DNA of 64,000 bases from Gammaproteobacteria bacterium (GCA_023266215.1 JAHFRQ010000001.1:248001-312000), one strand, 5' to 3'. Positions 48,001 to 56,693 are shown, counted from the first letter of the stretch. Notes: generated by a model from the sequence alone, not told the origin. Program-made: numbers and translations.

Positions 48001-49521
48001 TTAGAAATAAACATCCAGTTCTGCCAACACGGAGTTACTATCCGTGCCAGTTCCAACAATATTCGTTGTGCCGCCAGCACCAGTTGCAAAATCATTTGCG
48101 CTGTAATTGGTGTTATGACGATACTCTAAGCTTTCGCCGGTATTTCTCCAGATGCTGGTTGAGAAAAACGCGGAGTAGCTGTCTTCTGGCAAGTTAAGCG
48201 CCAATGCTTCCCACGCGTGATCATACGCAACACCGATTGATGAGCCATATTTTTTCGCGAAGAACGGTAGTGTGTAATCTATTTCGCCATGTGCTGTTTG
48301 TGGTGTCGCACCGCCATTGTTAAATGTCATGTCTTGAGTTGAAAAAGCTTGTGTTGCGCCGACGTATTCAGCATAAAATGTCAAGGGTCCTAAACCTAAT
48401 TTTCCATGTGCATTTAAGCCCGCAACGCGATGCGCCAATCCATTGTTATTGGGACTGGTTGCAGTCGGTGTGCCAAAGCCAGTGAATTGCGTGCCAGAAG
48501 AAGGCAGACCGTTTGCTTGCATACCTTGTGAATCCGCAATGTTGCTAACCCATCCTGCGCCCACTGTGTAAGAACCAACGCTGCCATCAAATGTATTTTT
48601 AAATCCTAGGTTCGCACCACCTTGTTCTAAAATAAAATCACCACCGGTTGTTTGGCTACCAGAATACGCAAAAACAGAGCCGTTTAAGCCGTTATTTAAG
48701 CCAAAACCTAATTCAGCTGTGGGCGATAAAATCTGACCCATTGATTTTGTCATTGGCGTGCTTAACATGCCTGTCATGTAACGACCAAAAGGAGGATTCA
48801 TCAAACCGATACTGAAGTAGACAGGGGACACATTCAGATTACCAATGGTTGCAAAACCACGGCTCACATACAATGTTGCGATCGGTTCACGATTACCCAA
48901 GCTTACGGGTGAATTCGTGTAATCCAATGCCATAAAGCCCGTTGCCCATGAGCTTGCAATCGCATTTAAATCGATTTCAGCATTGGATAGCGCTAAACCA
49001 TTCCCACTGTTGATGGTTCCCGTGCTGTTATTGGTTAAACCAAAGCCGTTTTGCCAAAATGCCTGGCCTTCCAAATCACCGCTGATTTGCAAAATAGGGC
49101 GATCCGTATCGTAGCCCTGTTGATGCAATAGATTTTCGAGCGATTGTTTTTGTTGCAACAGCCACAGATCTTCATTCATTGATGTTGCGTTATACAATAA
49201 ATCACCGCCACTATATCCTAACTTTTTCCCCATAAATGGCGTTGTCGTCACCGTGACAAAATGATAAGGCGGTGCATAAGGATCGGTTGCCGCAGGTTTT
49301 GCAGGTGCTGCCGCTGTCGTTTTAGCTTTTTTCGCTTTTGTCTTTTTCTTTTTAGCTTGAAGCTGATTGAGCTCGTTTTGTAGTTGTGTTGTTTGCGCTT
49401 GTAGTTGAGAGACTTGTGCAGCCAATGCAGCTTGCGAAGGCTCAGATGAGGTTGCGGCAAAACTCGATGAAGTTAAAATAAATACTGCGGCTGCCGTTAA
49501 TGGCAAAATCACTCTTTTCAT
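48001..49521 (-). CDS. lbtU: LbtU-family outer-membrane porin/siderophore receptor
   Basis: A 506-residue outer-membrane protein. It has a signal peptide (about 1-23), a short coiled coil (ALAAQVSQLQAQTTQLQNEL), a Lys/Ala-rich linker and then a long beta-barrel with alternating hydrophobic strands ending in a typical VLAELDVYF with terminal Phe. The domain matches the LbtU siderophore-porin family, named for the Legionella legiobactin receptor. TonB-box or plug features are not seen, as in that family. The ATG at 49521 has AGGAG upstream. Iron uptake is the likely role; the ligand is unknown. Confidence 0.85.
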   Translation of the reverse strand: MKRVILPLTAAAVFILTSSSFAATSSEPSQAALAAQVSQLQAQTTQLQNELNQLQAKKKKTKAKKAKTTAAAPAKPAATDPYAPPYHFVTVTTTPFMGKKLGYSGGDLLYNATSMNEDLWLLQQKQSLENLLHQQGYDTDRPILQISGDLEGQAFWQNGFGLTNNSTGTINSGNGLALSNAEIDLNAIASSWATGFMALDYTNSPVSLGNREPIATLYVSRGFATIGNLNVSPVYFSIGLMNPPFGRYMTGMLSTPMTKSMGQILSPTAELGFGLNNGLNGSVFAYSGSQTTGGDFILEQGGANLGFKNTFDGSVGSYTVGAGWVSNIADSQGMQANGLPSSGTQFTGFGTPTATSPNNNGLAHRVAGLNAHGKLGLGPLTFYAEYVGATQAFSTQDMTFNNGGATPQTAHGEIDYTLPFFAKKYGSSIGVAYDHAWEALALNLPEDSYSAFFSTSIWRNTGESLEYRHNTNYSANDFATGAGGTTNIVGTGTDSNSVLAELDVYF

Positions 49522-49630
49522 TGTGACAAACTCCTGTTTTTGTTTTTCTGATTTTTCAAAGCGTAAAATCATAACGTTATTTTTTGAATTTTGCTACAAT
49601 GACGTTCTAAAAATAATGCGTAGCACAAAA

Positions 49631-50668
49631 ATGAACCAAAAAATACTGGAAATAAGACAGCCTGACGATTTTCACTGTCATCTGCGTGATAATGAATTCT
49701 TAGCGCGAACCGTTTCTGACACGGCAAAACAATTTGCGCGCGCCGTGGTCATGCCTAATTTAAAACCGCCCGTGACAACCATTCAAATGGCAAAAGAGTA
49801 TCAGGCCAGGATTTTAAAAAATATTCCGGACAGCTCAAATTTTAAAGCTTTGATGACACTCTATCTTACCGAAACCATGTCACCTGATTTAATGGCTGAA
49901 GCCAAAAAATCAGATGTAATTATTGCCGCGAAATTATATCCCGCGGGCATTACTACCAATTCTGATTCGGGTATTGTAGATTTAAAAAATTGCTATCCAC
50001 TATTTGAAGCCATGCAAACCAATAATTTGCCTTTGTGCATTCATGGTGAGTCAATTACAAAAGAAATTGATATTTTTGATCGCGAGAAATTATTTTTAAT
50101 TGAAACGCTGTATGCTCTATTAAAAAATTTTCCTAAATTGCGCATTGTTTTAGAGCATATTTCAACGAAAGCAGCAGTCGATTTTGTTCGCGCCGCGCCT
50201 AAAAATGTTGCCGCAACCATTACGCCGCATCATTTGTACTACAATCGCAATGATTTATTTCATCATGGCATTCACCCCCATTATTTTTGCATGCCCATTT
50301 TAAAGCGCGAGCAAGATCAACAAGCGTTAATTGAAGCGGCGATTTCAGGTGATTCTCGATTTTTCTTAGGCACCGATAGTGCGCCACATGAAAAAAATAA
50401 AAAAGAAAATGAGTGTGGATGTGCCGGCATTTATTCTGCGCACAATGCTATAGGTTTATATGCTGAATTATTTGATCAACAACAGGCGCTGGATAAATTA
50501 GAAAACTTCGCCAGTGTTTTTGGTGCAGAGTTTTATCAGCTGCCTTTAAATCAAAATAGAATAACATTAACCAATCAAATGCAAACAGTTCCGGCATCGC
50601 TGTCATTTGGCAATTCAGTCGTCGTTCCAATGAAAGCAGGAGAAACCATTTCTTGGCAAATTTTATAA
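49631..50668 (+). CDS. pyrC: Dihydroorotase, type II
   Basis: Zinc enzyme of pyrimidine synthesis that cyclises carbamoyl aspartate to dihydroorotate. The 345-residue protein (E. coli 348) has the metal motif DFHCHLRD, VMPNLKPPVTT, the carbamylated lysine region AAKLYPAGITT, PLCIHGE, VLEHIST and TITPHHL, and FLGTDSAPHEKNKK. The ATG at 49631 fits the family start; an ATG at 49616 is also possible. An extended -10 (TGCTACAAT, 49592-49600) is a possible promoter. It is divergent from lbtU. Confidence 0.96.
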   Translation: MNQKILEIRQPDDFHCHLRDNEFLARTVSDTAKQFARAVVMPNLKPPVTTIQMAKEYQARILKNIPDSSNFKALMTLYLTETMSPDLMAEAKKSDVIIAAKLYPAGITTNSDSGIVDLKNCYPLFEAMQTNNLPLCIHGESITKEIDIFDREKLFLIETLYALLKNFPKLRIVLEHISTKAAVDFVRAAPKNVAATITPHHLYYNRNDLFHHGIHPHYFCMPILKREQDQQALIEAAISGDSRFFLGTDSAPHEKNKKENECGCAGIYSAHNAIGLYAELFDQQQALDKLENFASVFGAEFYQLPLNQNRITLTNQMQTVPASLSFGNSVVVPMKAGETISWQIL

Positions 50669-51252
50669 ACAGACGTTTTGACGGCTATTTACCCATTGTT
50701 ATTGACATTGAAACCAGCGGCGTTGATTCACAAAAAAATGCGATTTTAGAAATTGCAGCATTTACTGTGGATTACAACGCAGAAGATTTGCTTGCGATTA
50801 AGAATAATTTTGCTTGTCATGTCACGCCTTTTGAAGGCGCGCGCCTAGATCCGGAAGCAATGGAAATTACCGGCATTGATCCTTATCATCCTTTCCGTTT
50901 TGATATTACTGAGCAAGATGCATTAAATCAATTATTTGATTTTGCAGAGCAAGCTTTGAAAGAAACACATTGTCGCCGCGCGGTTTTAGTGGGTCACAAT
51001 GCGCATTTTGATTTGTCATTTATTATGGCGGCGAGCAAACGCTGCAAAATAAAAAAAACACCGTTTCATTCGTTTACCGTTTTTGACACCGCAACCTTAT
51101 CTGGCTTGGTTTTTGGAAAAACAGTTTTAGCAAAAGCGCTGCGCGCTGCACGTCTGGGTTTTGATAAAAATGAAGCACACTCAGCAATTTATGATGCCAA
51201 GCAAACGGCGGAATTATTTTGTTTGATTGTGAATCGGTTTGCGAAGAGATAA
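50653..51252 (+). CDS. rnt: Ribonuclease T
   Basis: 3'-5' exoribonuclease of the DEDD family that trims tRNA and other stable RNA ends. The 199-residue protein has the acidic motifs VIDIETSGVD, LVGHNAHFDLSF and HSAIYDAKQTAELF. It probably begins at a TTG (50653) that overlaps pyrC by 16 bases and has AGGAGA 9 bases upstream. The pyrC-rnt pairing is found in several gammaproteobacteria. Confidence 0.92.
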   Translation: MANFINRRFDGYLPIVIDIETSGVDSQKNAILEIAAFTVDYNAEDLLAIKNNFACHVTPFEGARLDPEAMEITGIDPYHPFRFDITEQDALNQLFDFAEQALKETHCRRAVLVGHNAHFDLSFIMAASKRCKIKKTPFHSFTVFDTATLSGLVFGKTVLAKALRAARLGFDKNEAHSAIYDAKQTAELFCLIVNRFAKR

Positions 51253-51270
51253 TATTCTTTAATTTTCAAT

Positions 51271-51295
51271 ATATTGCAAAATTTGCAATATTGCA
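51271..51295. promoter_or_regulatory. Operator palindromes of the RelE/HigB-like operon
   Basis: ATATTGCAAA (51271-51280) and TTTGCAATAT (51282-51291) are perfect complements around one base. A second, overlapping perfect palindrome TGCAATATTGCA covers 51284-51295. The toxin ATG follows 18 bases later, with TATAAA between. This fits autoregulation by the XRE antitoxin. Confidence 0.6.
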
Positions 51296-51313
51296 TAAAA
51301 TGGTATAAACTAT

Positions 51314-51604
51314 ATGAAATGGCAGGTCCAATTTACTGGAAAATCAGCAAAACAAGCTCGCCAATTAAGCGAAGAGGTTTTTCTGATATTGCAAGTTTTG
51401 GTGGATAACCTGAAAACAAAAGGCCCAATACCGGGGATACATTGGCATAATTATGGAAAATTGCGCGGTAAGAAAACGGAAGATAAAAGGCACTGCCATC
51501 TTGTAAAGGGAAAGCCTACTTATGTTTGTTGCTGGGAAGTTTATAAAGCAGAAGGAAAAATAGAGGTATATTATGTTGGCACGCATGAAAAAGCACCTTA
51601 CTGA
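51314..51604 (+). CDS. RelE/HigB-like mRNA interferase toxin
   Basis: A 96-residue RelE-superfamily toxin. WQVQFTGKSAKQARQLSEEV, HWHNYGKLRGKKTEDKRHCHLVKG and YYVGTHEKAPY follow the pattern of ribosome-dependent RNases, including the basic central strand and the C-terminal Tyr/His region. It precedes and overlaps an XRE antitoxin by 32 bases, the higBA order. The operator palindromes upstream support an intact, regulated pair. Confidence 0.83.
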   Translation: MKWQVQFTGKSAKQARQLSEEVFLILQVLVDNLKTKGPIPGIHWHNYGKLRGKKTEDKRHCHLVKGKPTYVCCWEVYKAEGKIEVYYVGTHEKAPY

Positions 51605-51950
51605 GCACCAATCAACTCGTCAAATTCACGATGTGATTACTGTGCATCATGCTGGCGTTATGTATAAAATCCCTCAAAGCATTATTGAAAAATACGCTTG
51701 CGAAAATGATTATGCTGTCAATGCAGATGACTTGTTTGCTGACATCAATAAAAAATACAGTAAGCCTGGCGCTCTTTTGCGTGGCTTAAGGGCACGTGAA
51801 AACTTATCGCAAGTAGAAATTGCAGAAAGAATTGGCGTTACACAATCCGATATTTCTCAAATGGAAACAGGCGCACGAAAAATTGGTCGCAAAATCGCGC
51901 AACGTATCGAAAAGCTTTTTGACATTGATTATCGGTCTTTTCTTGAATAA
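51573..51950 (+). CDS. XRE-family antitoxin
   Basis: A 125-residue protein. The N-terminal half (VITVHHAGVMYKIPQSIIEKY) would contact the toxin and the C-terminal half is an XRE helix-turn-helix (LLRGLRARENLSQVEIAERIGVTQ, SDISQMETGARKIGRKIAQRI). The ATG at 51573 has GAGG 6 bases upstream and lies inside the toxin gene. It is the likely neutraliser of the toxin and repressor of the operon. Confidence 0.85.
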   Translation: MLARMKKHLTEHQSTRQIHDVITVHHAGVMYKIPQSIIEKYACENDYAVNADDLFADINKKYSKPGALLRGLRARENLSQVEIAERIGVTQSDISQMETGARKIGRKIAQRIEKLFDIDYRSFLE

Positions 51951-51954
51951 GTGC

Positions 51955-51976
51955 GCCCACTTTTTTGAAAGTGGGC
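51955..51976. terminator. Hairpin terminator between the antitoxin and the peroxiredoxin
   Basis: GCCCACTTT (51955-51963) and AAAGTGGGC (51968-51976) form a perfect 9-bp stem around TTTG, between two convergent genes. The following T-run is poor (CTCTGTGCTTATTT), so efficiency is uncertain. Confidence 0.55.
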
Positions 51977-51995
51977 CTCTGTGCTTATTTATAAA

Positions 51996-52601
51996 CTACA
52001 ATTTCTCACCATTTTCAGCTAAATAACTTGCAACGCCGGCAGGTGATGCTTTCATGCCTTTGTCGCCTTTTTTCCAATTAGCAGGACATACTTCGCCATG
52101 CGTTTCAGTAAATTGTAGCGCATCGATGATTCTTAAAATTTCACCCATGTCGCGACCCAGCGGCAAATCGTTCACAATTTCAGAACGCACAACGCCTTTG
52201 GTATCGATAATAAAAGCAGCGCGGAAAGCAACGCCCGCATCAGGATGCTCAACACCATAGCTTCTTGCAATCATATGTTGCACATCGGCTGCCATCGTAT
52301 ACTTCACTTCACCAATACCGCCTTTATTCACAGGCGTATTGCGCCATGCGTTATGCGTAAATTGCGAATCGATCGACACCGAAATCACTTCCACATTGCG
52401 CGATTTAAATTCTTTCATTGCATGATCCAGTGCAATTAATTCAGATGGACATACAAAAGTAAAATCCAGCGGATAAAAGAAAACCAAGGCATATTTGCCT
52501 TTTGTTGCGGTTGCAAAATTAAAACTATTGACGATTTCGCCTGTTCCTAAAACCGCGGGAACCGTAAAATCAGGAGCTTGTCTTCCAACTAAAACTGACA
52601 T
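51996..52601 (-). CDS. 2-Cys peroxiredoxin (AhpC/TSA family)
   Basis: Thiol peroxidase that removes hydrogen peroxide and alkyl hydroperoxides, 201 residues. The peroxidatic cysteine is in LDFTFVCPSEL and the resolving cysteine in GEVCPANWKKGDKGMKAS, so it is a typical 2-Cys enzyme of the AhpC/Prx1 type. A GAGG site precedes the ATG. No ahpF lies nearby, so another reductase must serve it. It is divergent from sodB, making a small oxidative-stress cluster. Confidence 0.94.
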   Translation of the reverse strand: MSVLVGRQAPDFTVPAVLGTGEIVNSFNFATATKGKYALVFFYPLDFTFVCPSELIALDHAMKEFKSRNVEVISVSIDSQFTHNAWRNTPVNKGGIGEVKYTMAADVQHMIARSYGVEHPDAGVAFRAAFIIDTKGVVRSEIVNDLPLGRDMGEILRIIDALQFTETHGEVCPANWKKGDKGMKASPAGVASYLAENGEKL

Positions 52602-52734
52602 AATACTTACCTCGTTAATTAACCAAACCAGTTATTCACATGGGGTTTTATCTTATAGAAAACAAGGCTGGCTGACAACCGCTTAAAAATCCGGTATCGT
52701 GACAGCTTCAAATTACTATTTTCAGGAGAAAAAA

Positions 52735-53310
52735 ATGGCCTTTATTTTACCCGAACTACCCTACGCATTGGACGCTTTGGCGCCTCATATTTCAAAAGAA
52801 ACCCTCGAATATCATTATGGAAAGCACCATCGTGCCTATGTGAATAATTTGAATAATTTAGTGCCAGGCACCGAATTTGAACAGATGGATTTAATTGAGA
52901 TCATGAAAAAAGCGCAAGGCGGCATATTTAATAACGCCGCGCAAATCTGGAATCACACCTTTTATTGGCATTCTTTAAAACCCAACGGCGGCGGCGCACC
53001 TAAAGGCGATTTGGCTGAAAAAATAAATAAGGCTTTCGGATCATTTGAAGAATTTAAAACATTATTTACGAAAGCTGCGATGACGCAATTTGGATCAGGC
53101 TGGGCATGGCTTGTTAAAAATAAAAATGGTGATTTAGAAATTGTTCAAACATCCAATGCGGGTAATCCTATTTTAGATAATAAAACTCCCCTACTAACTT
53201 GCGATGTGTGGGAACATGCTTATTACATCGACACACGCAATGATCGTGCGGCGTATGTAAATCACTTTTGGAATTTGGTGAATTGGGAATTTGCAGCGAA
53301 AAACCTATGA
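52735..53310 (+). CDS. sodB: Superoxide dismutase [Fe]
   Basis: Cytoplasmic enzyme of 191 residues that dismutates superoxide. The metal ligands are visible in [26 protein letters not shown] and [10 protein letters not shown], and [11 protein letters not shown] with GGGAP points to the iron type. The ATG at 52735 has CAGGAGAA upstream; 12 extra codons are open before it. Its stop overlaps the dapB start in an ATGA junction. Confidence 0.96.
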   Translation: MAFILPELPYALDALAPHISKETLEYHYGKHHRAYVNNLNNLVPGTEFEQMDLIEIMKKAQGGIFNNAAQIWNHTFYWHSLKPNGGGAPKGDLAEKINKAFGSFEEFKTLFTKAAMTQFGSGWAWLVKNKNGDLEIVQTSNAGNPILDNKTPLLTCDVWEHAYYIDTRNDRAAYVNHFWNLVNWEFAAKNL

Positions 53311-54041
53311 TCAAAATCATTATCAACGGTGCATCGGGTAAAATGGGTGCAACAGCTGTCAAAGCCATTGCCACAGAATCTGATTTAATTTTAGTGGCGG
53401 CCATTGGAAAAAAAGATAATCTAGAAAGCGAAATTAAAAAGCACTGCGCCGATGTGGTGATTGATTTAACCACGCCACAAGCTGTTTTCAACAATACAAA
53501 AATAATTATTGAATCGGGCGCAAGACCCGTGATCGGCACTTCGGGTTTAACGCTCGATCAAATTCAAACATTAAAATTATTGTGTGAGAAAAAATCACTC
53601 GGCGGAATTATTGCGCCCAATTTTTCGATTGGCGCGCTTTTAATGATGCAATTTTCACAAATGGCAGCGCGCTATTTTTCTGATGTTGAAATTATTGAAA
53701 CACATCATCCGAAAAAACTAGATGCGCCTTCAGGAACTGCGCTTAAAACAGCAGAATTAATTTCACAAAACAAATCTATTAAAAACAGTAGTGCTGAAAT
53801 TGATGCAACATTAAATAATAATGCTGCGCGCGGAAAACATCATCAACACATTCCGATTCACTCTATGCGATTGTCAGGCGTATTTGCAAAACAAGCGGTT
53901 ATTTTTAGCAATAATAGTGAAATACTGACGATTGAACATAATGCGCTAGATCGCAATTCAATGATGCCAGGATTATTTTTATGCTGTCGTAAAGTAATGG
54001 CATTAAAGCAATTGCTGTATGGAATGGAAGGGTTGATGTAA
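53307..54041 (+). CDS. dapB: 4-hydroxy-tetrahydrodipicolinate reductase
   Basis: NAD(P)H-dependent enzyme of lysine and diaminopimelate synthesis, 244 residues. The start [14 protein letters not shown] carries the dinucleotide loop; [13 protein letters not shown] and [20 protein letters not shown] hold the catalytic His and Lys. The start at 53307 overlaps the sodB stop by 4 bases. After dapB the chromosome changes to genes of accessory character. Confidence 0.96.
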   Translation: MIKIIINGASGKMGATAVKAIATESDLILVAAIGKKDNLESEIKKHCADVVIDLTTPQAVFNNTKIIIESGARPVIGTSGLTLDQIQTLKLLCEKKSLGGIIAPNFSIGALLMMQFSQMAARYFSDVEIIETHHPKKLDAPSGTALKTAELISQNKSIKNSSAEIDATLNNNAARGKHHQHIPIHSMRLSGVFAKQAVIFSNNSEILTIEHNALDRNSMMPGLFLCCRKVMALKQLLYGMEGLM

Positions 54042-54081
54042 AACATTATTTCTATCTGATTCTGACAGCTAAAATATTTTG

Positions 54082-54109
54082 TTGACTATGCTTTCAAAAG
54101 TTGTAATAT
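54082..54109 (+). promoter_or_regulatory. Putative promoter of the unknown gene at 54166
   Basis: TTGACT (54082-54087) and TAATAT (54104-54109) are separated by 16 bases, giving a start of transcription about 40 bases before the gene. Confidence 0.45.
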
Positions 54110-54165
54110 ATATCTCAAGTTTTACTAACGTAGATAGTATAGAGTGAATGGAAAGGTGTATGATT

Positions 54166-54708
54166 ATGGAGAAACTCATGGATATGGCAACTATTCGAAA
54201 TAAATTTCAGGCTTACGTCAATTCTTTGCATAATAATTTTTCGACGATCGCAAAGGAAATAAAAACTAGCCGTGAAAGTGCGTATGAGATCGCGGGCTGG
54301 GTAAAAAAGGATAAGCGCGAAAAAGATATTTTGATATACCGAGTTACCGCAACTGATAAATATATTAATAATTTTAGTGTTCTGGAAATTTATTCGGACG
54401 ATAATTTACTCTTAAATTTTAGCAAAAAGGAAATAAAATATATTTCAACACTGGCGATTCTGCTTAATTATAAAACTCAACCAAAATACCGTCTTGCATG
54501 GGAAAGTTTTCGAAATCAACTTGATGCCAATACAGTTCACTTGATAGATAGAGATAATCCTGGGGTGATTAAAACAAACATTGCAGCACTTGAAGAAAAC
54601 ATATCAATTATTGACGGCCTAAGCAGTGTTGAAGCATTTAATATCGGAAAAGAAATTGGAATTAGAGAGCGCATGAACGAAGAATTATTGATTCGAAATT
54701 GTGAGTAG
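54166..54708 (+). CDS. Hypothetical protein
   Basis: I do not recognise this soluble protein of about 180 residues. It is helical and charged, with no signal peptide or membrane segment (IRNKFQAYVNSLHNNFSTIAKEIKTSRESAYEIAGWVKK, YRLAWESFRNQLDANTVHLIDRDNPGVIKTNIAALEENI). Several ATGs lie close together (54148, 54160, 54166, 54178); 54166 has GAAAGG 9 bases upstream and 54178 has GGAG 6 bases upstream, so the exact start is open. It is the first gene after dapB and overlaps the convergent P-loop gene by 24 bases. Confidence 0.6.
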   Translation: MEKLMDMATIRNKFQAYVNSLHNNFSTIAKEIKTSRESAYEIAGWVKKDKREKDILIYRVTATDKYINNFSVLEIYSDDNLLLNFSKKEIKYISTLAILLNYKTQPKYRLAWESFRNQLDANTVHLIDRDNPGVIKTNIAALEENISIIDGLSSVEAFNIGKEIGIRERMNEELLIRNCE

Positions 54709-55206
54709 CATTTTCTTTAAGTCCCTGTCGGTTGTAATATGAAATAGATTTTTAGCGTTTGAGCGAGCGATAACGCTCAGTATCATTTTTCTTTTCTCAT
54801 TGTTGAATTTCCATATCCAAACCAAAGCCTTTAAGCTAAAAAATTTAGCAGGCCCATCAATGTGTCTTGTTGCCGTACTAAAAATATTTTTTATTGAGCG
54901 TTTCATAATTCTAAAAGTACATGCAGCGCAACTAAAATCCAAAAAAATAATGGTATCTGAATGTGAGACTCTTGTTTCAAATCCACGCATCGGGGTGCCT
55001 TCGATAATCCAAGATTGAGATTGCATAAATTGGCTTGTTATAGAATCAAATTTTTCCATTTCGTTATGAACCCAGCCATTAATCCAATAAATATTATCCA
55101 AATGCAAAATGGGAATATTTAACATTTTTGAAATCTTATTTGAGAGCGTGGTCTTTCCAGACCCACCATTTCCAACAATTAAAATTTTATTAAATTTGTT
55201 TTGCAT
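54685..55206 (-). CDS. P-loop kinase-like protein (FlaR/topology-modulation type)
   Basis: A 173-residue adenylate-kinase-like P-loop protein. Walker A is IVGNGGSGKTTLSNK, followed by PILHLDNIYW, WIIEGTPMRGFETRVSHSDTIIFLDF and a basic lid helix region (CTFRIMKRSIKN). This pattern is that of proteins annotated as DNA topology modulation protein FlaR, which are small-molecule kinase relatives without a firmly known substrate. The ATG at 55206 overlaps the end of the yhhQ-like gene by 17 bases. Confidence 0.75.
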   Translation of the reverse strand: MQNKFNKILIVGNGGSGKTTLSNKISKMLNIPILHLDNIYWINGWVHNEMEKFDSITSQFMQSQSWIIEGTPMRGFETRVSHSDTIIFLDFSCAACTFRIMKRSIKNIFSTATRHIDGPAKFFSLKALVWIWKFNNEKRKMILSVIARSNAKNLFHITTDRDLKKMLLTISNQ

Positions 55207-55849
55207 TTTTATTCCCAAACTCTTTTTTTCTTATAATAACGGCAATAAATGCAGCTGGCCATGACAATAAAATGGCGTAAATGATCTTTGAAATATATGC
55301 AAAGGCAAAGATACTAAGAACTTCTTTAAATGGAAAAACGCCGTAAAAAGCGCCAAATGAAGTAATAAAAACCAAGAAAAACTCTCCGCAAGTATTAGCG
55401 CCGATAATTCTCAAAGGGAAGTACTTCCCTCTTGTTAGAAATTTCCATTTCGTAATAAGATATATATTAATTCGATATGAAATCCAACTACCAATTGTGC
55501 CAAAAACTGCAAATCGGAAACTGTTTCCGAAAACATAATTAAAATCTGCTTGGTGATGCCAATCGACAGGTGACGGAAGATGAATCATTAGGCTTGCGAT
55601 AATCGAAAATAGCAGGCCACACGGAATAATTTGATTTAATAATCTTTTTGAGATTTCTTTACCATAAACCTCTGCAATAATGCTGCTAATAGCAAATGTA
55701 ATAGCAAACAACAATGATGATGCTGTAGCGGTAAAATTGCCAACCATCACAGGCTTATAGGCGATGCTGGTGGATGCAACCATGATCGTTAGATATATCA
55801 GCGCAAGTAACGTGAAATATTGATAATTTAATTTTTGATTCTGATGCAT
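55190..55849 (-). CDS. yhhQ: Queuosine precursor transporter (YhhQ/VUT family)
   Basis: Inner-membrane protein of 219 residues with about six helices, belonging to the YhhQ/VUT family that imports queuosine precursors (preQ0/preQ1). Typical segments are SSIIAEVYGKEISKRLLNQII, FRFAVFGTIGSWISYRINIYLI and IGANTCGEFFLVFITSFGAF. It is cotranscribed with the P-loop gene downstream. Together with queE at 5144 it shows that the cell makes or salvages queuosine. Confidence 0.87.
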   Translation of the reverse strand: MHQNQKLNYQYFTLLALIYLTIMVASTSIAYKPVMVGNFTATASSLLFAITFAISSIIAEVYGKEISKRLLNQIIPCGLLFSIIASLMIHLPSPVDWHHQADFNYVFGNSFRFAVFGTIGSWISYRINIYLITKWKFLTRGKYFPLRIIGANTCGEFFLVFITSFGAFYGVFPFKEVLSIFAFAYISKIIYAILLSWPAAFIAVIIRKKEFGNKNAKQI

Positions 55850-55869
55850 GTGCTTATTTATGTTTTTAG

Positions 55870-56505
55870 TTATGTTTTTAAATGAATGCGAGATTCGGTA
55901 ATGACGCCGAAACTATCAATTTGCGAAACTTTTTTTATTTCAGATTTTTTTGTCATGGACTTTAAAAAACATTTTTTATTTTCAACAATCACTTGTGAAA
56001 TAATGACAGAAGCTGGACTTGCTACATCATGTGTCATTATATAATTTCTGTTTTCAGGTGCTAATTTCGGATCAACAATAATCGTGCTGCCGATTCCGAA
56101 GCGAGGCTCATAATGATGCGTGTCGATCACCAAGGCATAAGATTCGGGAGAGATATTTGTTTTTACATCGACTGTTCCAGATCCTTTGTAATTATCTTTA
56201 ATTTGCAACCAGTATGGAACATGCTTCCACTCGATCAGAGGGACAAGCAAACGTCTCATGGATATAGCAATCCCATATGTCTTGTCCGCTTGAAGTGATG
56301 ACTCTCCAATGAGCTGATCAATAGTGACACCAAAAAATTCCGCGATAGGCCTTAACGTTTCGACCTGCGGATTGATTGTTTTGCCTGTTAAAATGCGACT
56401 AATGACTGGTTTTTCAACATTACATTTTTCCGCCAACTGGCTAGAAGAGACCTGATCTCTTTCCAGTAATATTTCGAGATTCTTAGCTAAAAAACTAACG
56501 GCCAC
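55870..56505 (-). CDS. XRE regulator with S24-like C-terminal domain
   Basis: A 211-residue regulator. Residues 8-65 are an XRE helix-turn-helix (LLERDQVSSSQLAEKCNVEKPVISRILTGKT), and the C-terminal half resembles the LexA/CI dimerisation-protease domain (YEPRFGIGSTIIVDPKLAPENRNYIM). The segment that normally reads DSMEP with the nucleophilic serine reads THHYEP here, so self-cleavage is unlikely. It is divergent from the sagA-like gene across 188 bases that hold AATGCAAA direct repeats and a promoter, so it probably controls the operon. It could instead be a general regulator that happens to lie there. Confidence 0.8.
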   Translation of the reverse strand: MAVSFLAKNLEILLERDQVSSSQLAEKCNVEKPVISRILTGKTINPQVETLRPIAEFFGVTIDQLIGESSLQADKTYGIAISMRRLLVPLIEWKHVPYWLQIKDNYKGSGTVDVKTNISPESYALVIDTHHYEPRFGIGSTIIVDPKLAPENRNYIMTHDVASPASVIISQVIVENKKCFLKSMTKKSEIKKVSQIDSFGVITESRIHLKT

Positions 56506-56560
56506 TACACACTCTCCAGATTGATTTATTTATAAAATAATGACAACCATCATAAATCAA

Positions 56561-56624
56561 AATGATTACAATTTCTACAATGCAAAATAGTTGTATTAAT
56601 GCAAAATATTGTTATAATGCAAAT
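56561..56624 (+). promoter_or_regulatory. Promoter and direct-repeat operator of the sag-like operon
   Basis: TTGTAT (56591-56596) and a perfect TATAAT (56613-56618) are 16 bases apart, about 75 bases before the precursor start. AATGCAAAATA occurs at 56579 and 56598 and AATGCAAAT at 56616, with a degenerate copy (AATGATTACA) at 56561, at steps of 18-19 bases. The repeats cover the -35 and -10 boxes, so a bound regulator would block RNA polymerase. The divergent XRE gene is the obvious candidate. Confidence 0.6.
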
Positions 56625-56693
56625 CACAGCAAATGGAATAGTTTACATTTAAAACTCTATTTGTTGATCATTTATTAAAAAAGGAGTTCGAAG

